Assembly: GCF_001939115.1 (NCBI RefSeq) | Contig: NZ_MQTZ01000017.1 | Coordinates: 158,647-222,646, forward strand | DNA: 64,000 nt | Source: Leptolyngbya sp. 'hensonii' | GTDB lineage: Bacteria; Cyanobacteriota; Cyanobacteriia; GCF-001939115 | Direction: 5' to 3' | Shown: positions 45,901-51,702 of the stretch, piece after piece | How positions within the stretch are numbered: the stretch's first letter is position 1 | How the letters are laid out: the number at the start of each line of letters is the position of its first letter | The notes under the pieces: generated by a model | Told to the model about the DNA's origin: nothing | The model's database searches: none | Seen by the model: the letters and a program-made list of their open reading frames with translations, nothing else | Position numbers and translations under genes: made by a program

Positions 45901-46366
45901 CTATATGGATATTTCCCAAAAGAATAAGGCTGGTCTATTAAACCAGATGGTTTTAGACTACATTCGCTTTCAAGAGACCTATGCAAATCTGCATGGAACA
46001 AATGAAATCTATCTAAATTGCTTGGATTTTGCTAAAAGCACTCTTCAATCTAATGAGCTTGAAAAACCTTCAATCAATTCACAAATAGCCAGAGATATTG
46101 ATAAATTCGAAAACCTTATACAACTACATATTTATCTTATTTTTTATCCAAACTCAATTTCTGAATCTGTATTTAACGAATTTAGTACAAATCTAATCGA
46201 CAATATACGATCTGATGTTGTCAAGCGATTGGTGAGAGATTTTACTGAATGGTTCAACCATACAGCTAAAGAACAAAAACTATTTGATTTAGGTTCTCTT
46301 CCGTTTAGAGATCATGATTTATTGGAATTACAAAACAAGATTAATTATCCAGGCAGTTTGCAGTAG
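42932..46366 (+). CDS. trypsin-like protease fused to a P-loop NTPase, predicted conflict-system protein
   Basis: A 1144-residue protein. Residues ~1-205 are a trypsin-like peptidase: catalytic His33 in LTASHIVDC, Asp75 in NFDLALLRL and Ser162 in GISGTS. Residues ~285 onward form an NTPase with Walker A GGQGSGKT at 294-301 and a candidate Walker B LLMIDGL near 362-368. The remaining ~750 residues are helical with no motif I know and could be the sensing part. The gene is AT-rich, unlike the chromosome around it. By analogy with STAND-type immune proteins, recognition would trigger proteolysis. That action is inferred, not shown. Confidence 0.82.
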   Translation: MNHKRVIEIHNPHLQCGGTGYLIRDDLILTASHIVDCDEGAETFYDVRLIGEVEEGSLIWREKGARLCWKDRNFDLALLRLIGHRPRFLDQDDSDIKLGKLGGESLNAWGYGFPSVQIIQGRQNPEPLEGRLSKIAGLKEKQFRLQVTSPIPDNPEEWSGISGTSLFVGSLLVGVITETNKSFREKALWGTPISLLTENQEFCRLINPNQQRLELVDMKSPAESKGFMSSVKKPRFADNLVINTEDDKNQLLDFASKTIVNQNNQELNIIDFIARIPNRRIDRTRPIHSVVLRGGQGSGKTTFLSGLYSFLVSEYSPRFNQLQPLYINLTDYVGTDKPREYIKADVNNMASFISKSSSQNFLLMIDGLTSRSKDFSEFLLDKILEDIINDSEKVDAVIWSISDEFERTVESHLNEKNEFNSSHFQNDIIRVKSINVEGKEIKHFLKLFIILHNRIYNKETINRNLDLKASQLKKKLKNLNIREIDQFILSIVYLKIDDPSYEEIKSLARYIERYCQDKFGFKNLNDLEGIALLAYKIVIESFYSRSDLKPNYKSLCITNEDRKNNSWGFLIETKVIRDFLASWYVIHFIHNAGAGKGRYLDQKFRESIDNDIIGYDFPRSINIYSRELIDSLDPQKNFSRGIERILDYIHKTSEHSENLAQTENILFYFLGRCSNNEMTNNILDRARERIEDRLEKLKELDKIQEHSDFGNKKRIQLKTQYRTIAVSYMAVRAWPAKLIEDFLHQLIFDKEMRSIDRGYHRIYYGDEQPYKDLVPDCYCDSENSDWSNSFIALETRILEEFQRINDIYEQFQDYDESRSSGSEDSLEKFDVSLKLQHLIITLVSFTESRYNALKSNFITEEQIDFTRKVIHFILTYGQGILVDLEQYLKKIKLDLHIGRTSWNFIIDLYRLKWTPRSGWIKREIQEFFDFGRIESVADHTILTVWLAQFLLPTNIEQNSAYDREYNKAKVKDILTFHDFTEIYTGDLIPHYMDISQKNKAGLLNQMVLDYIRFQETYANLHGTNEIYLNCLDFAKSTLQSNELEKPSINSQIARDIDKFENLIQLHIYLIFYPNSISESVFNEFSTNLIDNIRSDVVKRLVRDFTEWFNHTAKEQKLFDLGSLPFRDHDLLELQNKINYPGSLQ

Positions 46367-46483
46367 ATAGCAACACTAGAAAATAGAAAACTTTCACATC
46401 AAGCTTATCTCAGTAACTCAGTACTCAGTAATGTCTTTAATTTTCAGAATGCACAGGCATCAAACAATAAAAATCTAAAAAGA

Positions 46484-46852
46484 ATGAAGAAAATGTATGC
46501 TTTTTTTGATGGGGACAATATTGGCTCAACCATAGAAATTTTACTAACAGAAGGCCAAATTGAGAAAGCATCTAACTTATCTAAGAACATACAAATTGCC
46601 TTAACCGAAATAGAAGGATTTCTAAAATCAAAGAAAGGTATTGAAATTATTATCCTGGGTGGTGATGACATCTTAATAAGTTATTCTTCCTTAGAAAAAG
46701 AGGAAGCACTTTTAGAAGATGTTAAAAGCAGGTTTTTAAAAAGAACAGGTAATACTATGAGCTGCGGTGTTTCGGAGAATCTCTCCGAAGCAATTTGGAA
46801 TCTCCATCTAGCAAAGCTTTACGGCAAGAATATGATCAAAGGAATCAAGTAA
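46484..46852 (+). CDS. minimal CRISPR polymerase (mCpol) domain protein
   Basis: A 122-residue stand-alone polymerase/cyclase. FFDGDNIGSTIE (DGD at 9-11) and ILGGDDILISY (GGDD at 59-62) are the two metal-binding motifs of the Cas10-like palm. The end (MSCGVSENLSEAIWNLHLAK) matches the GGDEF/Cas10 palm tail. No HD or other Cas10 domain is present. mCpol proteins are predicted, and in Panoptes systems reported, to make cyclic nucleotide signals. The next gene begins 2 bp after the stop and encodes a CARF-2TM protein, the expected receptor. Confidence 0.88.
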   Translation: MKKMYAFFDGDNIGSTIEILLTEGQIEKASNLSKNIQIALTEIEGFLKSKKGIEIIILGGDDILISYSSLEKEEALLEDVKSRFLKRTGNTMSCGVSENLSEAIWNLHLAKLYGKNMIKGIK

Positions 46853-46854
46853 AC

Positions 46855-47787
46855 ATGAGCCAGCAATCCAAAGAGCTATATATTTTTGTTACTTCTGACC
46901 GACCTGATTTATACATCAATATCATCGGTTATTGTATAAAGCATTTCAATATTGCTAAAATAATCCTCTTAGGCATTGTCAAAGATAGAGGCCAAAAGTC
47001 AAAAAATGAGAAAGATCTTTTAGTTGTCAAAGATAGAATCAAAGAACAGCTTGAGTGTTTACAAAGATCTGAGTATTTATATTTTAATCAACAAACCAAG
47101 AAGTGGGATAAAAAGGAAATTAGTCTCGAAAAACATGAACAGCTGCGTTATCTGGAAATCTCCGAAAAAAGGATTGATATTCAATGCATTATCTATGACC
47201 ATTTAGATGATGAACTGGATAATTTTATTAATGGTGATTGTATATTTGATTTATCTGGTGTTTTGAAGGAGTATTTGATAGATGTATACATTCTTTTGTT
47301 AAAAAAACAGGTGAAAGATGTATACGTTTTTGAGCTTCGTTTGCCACAACGCTTATACAATGAAAGAGAGCTAATTCACAATCTATTTCTTGATAGAGGG
47401 GATTATTCTTATATCCCCATAACTGCAAGTCAATATACAGCAGGAACAATTGTTAAGACAGAATCTCAAGAAAAAGCTGATCAAGCAAGAATTGATGCAA
47501 CGCAGAAATTACTCAATATACTTGCCGGTGACTTTGCACGTAATGTACTCGTTATTTATGCAATCCTATTTTTATTCGTAGTCATTTGGACTACAAGATT
47601 GATTATCCAAGATGGATGGGGAAAATTAGAACCCTGGACTTTCTTGCTTTTCGTACTACTTCCTTATTTGATTAATCTTGTTGTTATGATCTTTTTCAAG
47701 AAAGAGTATTCACTCAAACCTAGTTATTTATATGAGGTAATGAGAAATTATAGGCTGAAAATGCTAAATAAGCAGTGGCTTATTTGA
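46855..47787 (+). CDS. CARF-like Rossmann sensor with C-terminal two-TM effector
   Basis: A 310-residue protein from the ATG at 46855; longer frames upstream lie inside mCpol. Residues ~8-165 look like a CARF Rossmann fold: YIFVTSDRPDLYINIIGYCI, IAKIILLGI, and CIFDLSGVLKEYLIDVYILL with a C-terminal strand. A linker leads to TM helices at ~231-252 (VLVIYAILFLFVVIWTTRLI) and ~260-281 (WTFLLFVLLPYLINLVVMIF). The cytoplasmic sensor would bind the mCpol product and the TM pair would disturb the membrane. Ligand and direction of control are unknown. Confidence 0.83.
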   Translation: MSQQSKELYIFVTSDRPDLYINIIGYCIKHFNIAKIILLGIVKDRGQKSKNEKDLLVVKDRIKEQLECLQRSEYLYFNQQTKKWDKKEISLEKHEQLRYLEISEKRIDIQCIIYDHLDDELDNFINGDCIFDLSGVLKEYLIDVYILLLKKQVKDVYVFELRLPQRLYNERELIHNLFLDRGDYSYIPITASQYTAGTIVKTESQEKADQARIDATQKLLNILAGDFARNVLVIYAILFLFVVIWTTRLIIQDGWGKLEPWTFLLFVLLPYLINLVVMIFFKKEYSLKPSYLYEVMRNYRLKMLNKQWLI

Positions 47788-47810
47788 CAGTTAAGACAAG
47801 ATGGTTATAA

Positions 47811-48026
47811 CTATTCCCTATCGTCTTTAACGGCTGTTTCCTCATCATTGGAGAGATACCAGGGTTCACCCGCCAGGTAAAGCATCACCGCAGTAGCCCA
47901 GATGAGATCGCCCTCTTTCTGGAGCATCGCCCGATCGATAAATTGAGCCACTGGAATCACCCAGAACCGATGATTCCCGGTGCTGTTAGCCCGGAACTGA
48001 GGCTGATTGGTGGTGCCCACAATCAT
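47811..48026 (-). pseudogene. fragment of a VapE/primase-type virulence-associated E protein
   Basis: A 71-codon remnant. VGTTNQPQF...STGNHRFWVIPV...GDLIWATAVMLYLAGEPWYLS matches the C-terminal half of VapE-type phage/plasmid helicase-primases. The usual ~400 upstream residues are missing, so the gene is truncated. It marks a former mobile element at the end of the AT-rich island. Confidence 0.72.
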
Positions 48027-48103
48027 CGAAACATACTATTAAAAGCCCAACTGTAAAATGGGATCAGCGTCTCAGCCAAGACCCCCATCCTGGAGCCTGG
48101 ATC

Positions 48104-48364
48104 ATGCAAATCACGATCGACCTGCCTGAAGCCCTTCAGCAAACCCTAATCCATCAAGCCGCCCAGAACCAAACGACCCCTGAGCAAATCATTCTCGCCA
48201 CCCTCACTCAGAAATTTCTCCCCCAATCTGTACCCGACCTCGCCAACGATCCCCTCTTCCAACTGGCTGGATCGATCACCTCCAACATCCCTGACCTTGC
48301 CGAAAATCACGACTACTACATTGGTCAAGCCCTCTACGAAGAAATGAACCGCAATGCCGACTAG
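48104..48364 (+). CDS. antitoxin of a VapBC-type module
   Basis: An 86-residue small protein, MQITIDLPEALQQTLIHQ at the start, with a ribbon-helix-helix-like N terminus and an acidic C terminus (DYYIGQALYEEM) suited to toxin binding. It overlaps the PIN-domain toxin by 11 bp, the normal arrangement. Family identity is inferred from position and pattern. Confidence 0.78.
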   Translation: MQITIDLPEALQQTLIHQAAQNQTTPEQIILATLTQKFLPQSVPDLANDPLFQLAGSITSNIPDLAENHDYYIGQALYEEMNRNAD

Positions 48365-48773
48365 CCTATTTGTCGATACCTCTGGATGGGCTAGCTTTTT
48401 TATCCAAGATCAACCTCACTATCCTCAAGCCCTACAAGCTCTGAGCCATGCTCGCACCGAAAACCATACGATCATCACCACAAATTACATCATTGCCGAA
48501 CTCGTTGCCCTGCTGTATAGCCCATTTCGCCTTCCCAGAAATCAACTCTTCTCCATCATCAACACCATTAAAAGCCGCCCCTACATCCAAATTATTCACA
48601 TTGAGCCGCCCACAGACCAAGCCGCCTGGGAACTCTGCCAAAACCGCCCCGACAAACCCTGGTCACTTGTCGATTGCAGTTCCTTCGTCATCATGCAACA
48701 ACACAACATCCAACAAGCCCTCACCACTGACCACCATTTTGAACAAGCAGGCTTCACTCGACTCTTGAAATAA
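48354..48773 (+). CDS. PIN-domain RNase toxin (VapC type)
   Basis: A 139-residue PIN ribonuclease. The acidic active-site positions are present: FVDTSGW, IIAELVAL, SLVDCSSF and TTDHHFEQAGF. Enzymes of this type cut tRNA or rRNA when free of antitoxin. No frameshift is seen, so the module looks intact. Confidence 0.87.
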   Translation: MPTSLFVDTSGWASFFIQDQPHYPQALQALSHARTENHTIITTNYIIAELVALLYSPFRLPRNQLFSIINTIKSRPYIQIIHIEPPTDQAAWELCQNRPDKPWSLVDCSSFVIMQQHNIQQALTTDHHFEQAGFTRLLK

Positions 48774-48819
48774 TCACAAAATACTGAAAGTTTTAAATTT
48801 AAATCAGGAAGTTTCGCCC

Positions 48820-49230
48820 ATGCCAGGAAAATACGACAACGCCTTTCCAAATGCCCAAAAAGTTCAAATCTTCGAGCAAGTCGATACCTACATCGAAACC
48901 CAGCATAATCATGCCACCGACCCAAAGCTTATAGCTACGATTACTGACCTGCAAACCTTCCTGACCCAACTCCATACCCGCCATCCCAACGTCACCAGTG
49001 AAACCGAAGCCCTGGCAATCATTGATGCTGAATTCACCGAGATTCGGCAGTCCCCCACCCACCCACTAGCCAGATTGCGTCAACAATTGCTCAACCCGGA
49101 ACGCCACCTGCAAGCGGCGAAAGCCACCGTGGTGGAGGTCACAAAGGCGGCTTGGGAGAAGAGTTTGATCGTGAAGGCATTCATTACCTATCTCGATAAA
49201 CTGAGTGAAGACCCCAACCAAGGAGATTGA
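48820..49230 (+). CDS. small helical protein, paralogue of the gene at 50140
   Basis: A 136-residue mostly helical protein of unknown function. The C-terminal half (FLTQLHTRHPNV, IIDAEFTEI, LLNPERHL, EKSLIVKAFITYLDKLSEDP) is similar in order to that of the 50140 protein (FIEQLQQKYPTL, IIEVEAKLI, FLNLKRLW, GAIAFLEGISED). The N terminus differs and lacks the glycine motif. It may be a partner of conflict or NTPase systems, but no evidence fixes this. Confidence 0.68.
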   Translation: MPGKYDNAFPNAQKVQIFEQVDTYIETQHNHATDPKLIATITDLQTFLTQLHTRHPNVTSETEALAIIDAEFTEIRQSPTHPLARLRQQLLNPERHLQAAKATVVEVTKAAWEKSLIVKAFITYLDKLSEDPNQGD

Positions 49231-49233
49231 ACT

Positions 49234-49317
49234 ATGCAAATCACGATCGACCTCCCTGACCATCTCCACCTGACTGAGACCAATTTGCGTACCGAACTGG
49301 CGATCGCCCCTCCATAA
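49234..49317 (+). pseudogene. truncated UPF0175-like antitoxin, copy 1
   Basis: 27 codons, MQITIDLPDHLHLTETNL..., closed by a TAA. The first 74 bp (49234-49307) are 72/74 identical to 50558-50631. After GCGATCGC the two copies diverge. The antitoxin C terminus is missing, so this is a decayed module. Confidence 0.65.
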
Positions 49318-49322
49318 CCAAC

Positions 49323-49415
49323 CAAGTTACCTATGATCTAAGAGGAGCCACGATCGCCAATTTTGCCCATGAAGTCCACGGCAACCAAATCACCCAACCA
49401 GACGAACTCCCATGA
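49323..49415 (+). pseudogene. fragment of a DLRGA-type protein
   Basis: A 30-codon open stretch, TYDLRGATIANFAHEVHGNQ, that resembles the N terminus of the 50140 protein (FDLHGANIGNLAETVEGDQ). It ends at a TGA that overlaps the next start (49412). It has no start codon of its own and follows the truncated antitoxin, suggesting a deletion joined the two. Confidence 0.55.
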
Positions 49416-49681
49416 ACATCCCCATCCCCGCAGACCTGGAACATCGTCTTCAGCCCCATCTTTCCCAACTCTGCCAACGCGCCCTTGAAGCGATCGCCCT
49501 CGAAGCCTACACAAATCGCTTAATGAGTGCTGCCGAAGTCCAAACTCTGCTGCAACTTCCCTCCCATCTTGCTACCGATGCCTTTCTCAAACAACACGGA
49601 GCCATTCGCTCTCTCACCTTAGAAGACGTTCAGCAAGACATTCAAACCCTCGATCAAGTTCTCCATGATCGTTCTTTGTGA
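49412..49681 (+). CDS. antitoxin of a DUF3368-type PIN module
   Basis: An 89-residue helical protein: N-terminal DLEHRLQPHLSQLCQRALEA and a central SAAEVQTLLQLPSHLATDAF. It overlaps the interrupted toxin by 17 bp. Position and size support an antitoxin role. The ATG lies inside the end of an upstream remnant. Confidence 0.72.
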   Translation: MNIPIPADLEHRLQPHLSQLCQRALEAIALEAYTNRLMSAAEVQTLLQLPSHLATDAFLKQHGAIRSLTLEDVQQDIQTLDQVLHDRSL

Positions 49682-50162
49682 CACTTCTCCCATTTGCTAT
49701 CTCATTCTCATTGGTCAGATTGACTTACTCCCGCAACTCTTTCAATCAGTCACCATTCCAGTTGCGGTTTCCAATGAGCTTTTGAATGAGAACGCTGGCG
49801 ACTCAATTCATGAGTGGATTCAGAATCCTCCCCCATGGCTGAATATTCAGACTGTTCCTCAACCATTGCTCTCATTACCCAATTATCTCGGTGCTGGAGA
49901 ATAGGAAGCAATCTCTCTCGCAGTCTTGCTTCAAGCCGATTTAGTTATCATTGACGATCTAGATGCTCGAACTGCCGCTCGACAACTCAATCTCCCGATT
50001 ATCGGCACACTTGGCATTCTATATCGTGCTGGAATTACAGGACTCATTGACTTTCCGACAGCGATCGCTCAACTTCAACAAACCTCTTTTCACGTTTCCC
50101 AAACTCTCGTCCAGCAAATTCTTCAAGACTATTACCGCCATGTCCAACGCTCCCAAATTTGA
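49665..50162 (+). pseudogene. DUF3368-type PIN toxin interrupted by an in-frame TAG
   Basis: The frame runs from MIVLCDTSPICYLILIGQ to LSLPNYLGAGE, meets TAG at 49902-49904, and continues in the same frame as EAISLAVLLQADLVIIDDLDARTAARQL to the TAG at 50160-50162. Ignoring the stop gives a normal 165-residue PIN protein. PIN proteins of this type have an LGAGE-x-EAI motif, so one substitution probably created the stop. The antitoxin is intact, so toxin loss would be tolerated. Confidence 0.8.
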
Positions 50163-50529
50163 TCTCCATGGTGCAAACATTGGCAACCTTGCCGAAACCG
50201 TTGAAGGCGACCAGATTGCTCACATTCAAAATGGACTGGAGCAAAATCTTGAGATTCTATTGACAGACTACAAGCAATTTATTGAGCAACTTCAGCAGAA
50301 ATACCCCACCCTAGCAGACACAACTACCGTTCCTCAAATTATTGAAGTCGAAGCGAAACTTATCGAAGCGCAAGATCACCATCGCTGGCAAAACTTTCTC
50401 AATCTCAAACGACTTTGGAATGGCAGCAAGAAAGCAGGCGTCAAAGTCGGCGAACACTTTGCTGAAAATAATGTCTGGGCAAAAGGCGCGATCGCTTTTC
50501 TTGAAGGCATCAGCGAAGATGGGAAGTAA
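50140..50529 (+). CDS. small protein with N-terminal DLHGANIGNL motif, paralogue of the gene at 48820
   Basis: A 129-residue protein starting at the ATG at 50140, inside the toxin end. The N terminus FDLHGANIGNLAETVEGDQ is a short glycine-containing motif seen at the start of several cyanobacterial helical or NTPase-associated proteins. The C-terminal half aligns with the 48820 protein. The function is unknown. A remnant of the same N-terminal motif lies at 49323-49415. Confidence 0.68.
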   Translation: MSNAPKFDLHGANIGNLAETVEGDQIAHIQNGLEQNLEILLTDYKQFIEQLQQKYPTLADTTTVPQIIEVEAKLIEAQDHHRWQNFLNLKRLWNGSKKAGVKVGEHFAENNVWAKGAIAFLEGISEDGK

Positions 50530-50557
50530 GGTCATTAAACCCCCAGGTGGCAACATT

Positions 50558-50823
50558 ATGCAAATTACGATCGACCTCCCTGACCATCTCCACCTGACTG
50601 AGGCCAATTTGCGTACCGAACTGGCGATCGCTCTGTTTCAGCAAGAACGCATCACCCTTGGAACTATGTCAGTCACACCTCACCCCTGAGCAATCTAGCC
50701 GTGATTGATTACCTCTGGCTGCTAGAAGCCATCTACCAAAGCGTTATCATTCCTACCGTGGTTGCCGATGAACTTGCGGCTGCCAATCATCCCACACTTC
50801 CTGCCTTGCTCCAGCTTGCTTGA
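50558..50823 (+). pseudogene. decayed UPF0175 antitoxin and PIN toxin remnant, copy 2
   Basis: The antitoxin frame (50558-50689) begins MQITIDLPDHLHLTEANL, reads further than copy 1 (LALFQQERITLG) and then stops. From about 50664, in another frame, YVSHTSPLSNLAVIDYLWLL... reads as the N-terminal half of a DUF3368 PIN toxin and stops at 50821-50823. The catalytic Asp of the usual SDTSP motif is replaced by His (SHTSP), and the toxin C terminus is absent. An internal deletion has joined antitoxin and toxin. The ~190 bp that follow hold only a short open segment (ETDEVAALAWMNQQLEV) of unclear origin. Confidence 0.7.
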
Positions 50824-51014
50824 ATTCAACCTCGATCGCTCACCGACGCTGCCATGTCTCCATTCCAAAACTGACGGGCGATCGCAGGGGCTACAGGATG
50901 GGAGCCGACTAAAATAGAGAGACGATCGTGAAATAGCTACGCCAATGAAACCGATGAAGTAGCGGCATTGGCTTGGATGAATCAGCAACTTGAAGTCCTG
51001 GGGATAACCATCTC

Positions 51015-51596
51015 ATGATGATGCAAGCTGAAGAAAAAAAGATTTTTACACCCGATGAGTATTTTGACTTTGAGGTGAATTCAGAGACACGGCATGAGTA
51101 CATTCATGGAGAAATCATCCCCATGACGGGCGGCACACCAGAGCATAATGAAATTGCCAGTATTCTCAATGCTGCCTTAAGAGTCGCTCTGAAAGGACAA
51201 CCCTACAGTATTTTTATTGCGGATCAAAGGCTTTGGATTCCCACTCACACTCTCTACACCTATCCAGATGTCATGGTTGTGCCTCGTCCGCTCGAACGAC
51301 AGCAAGGAAGACCTGATACGATTACTAACCCAGTGATGATTGCTGAAGTGCTCTCAAAATCAACCAAAAGCTACGATCGAGACGAAAAATTTTTGGCTTA
51401 CCGTGCCATTCCAACATTCCAGGAATATCTCTTGATTGATCAATACACTCCACATGTTGAGCAATACTTCAAAACTGACGCTCACAAATGGATCTTTACT
51501 GAATACAACGATCTAAAAGCACCTCTTTCACTCTCATCGATTCCCGTTGATCTCCATTTAGCCGATCTCTATGAAGGGATTGGATTTGAGTCATAA
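51015..51596 (+). CDS. Uma2-family (DUF820) restriction-endonuclease-fold protein
   Basis: A 193-residue protein. FTPDEYFDFEVNSETRHEYIHGEI is the usual opening and YPDVMVVPRPLE plus PVMIAEVLSKSTKSYDRDEK carry the PD-(D/E)XK core. It is of the common cyanobacterial subgroup and differs from the 41561 protein. ATG codons at 51015 and 51018 are both possible starts. It lies at the end of the toxin-antitoxin region. Confidence 0.9.
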   Translation: MMMQAEEKKIFTPDEYFDFEVNSETRHEYIHGEIIPMTGGTPEHNEIASILNAALRVALKGQPYSIFIADQRLWIPTHTLYTYPDVMVVPRPLERQQGRPDTITNPVMIAEVLSKSTKSYDRDEKFLAYRAIPTFQEYLLIDQYTPHVEQYFKTDAHKWIFTEYNDLKAPLSLSSIPVDLHLADLYEGIGFES

Positions 51597-51702
51597 GTCC
51601 TGAAAGGAAAATTGACCGTCTGTGGGAAGATTCGAACAGAGCCATTGATTGCTATCCATCGCTGATCTGAGCTATCCAGCATCGATCAGGGAAAGAGGAG
51701 AT

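Noticed and set aside
46484..47787. Type III CRISPR-Cas locus
   Set aside because: mCpol and a CARF protein are present but there is no Cas7/Cas5/Cas10 or repeat array nearby.
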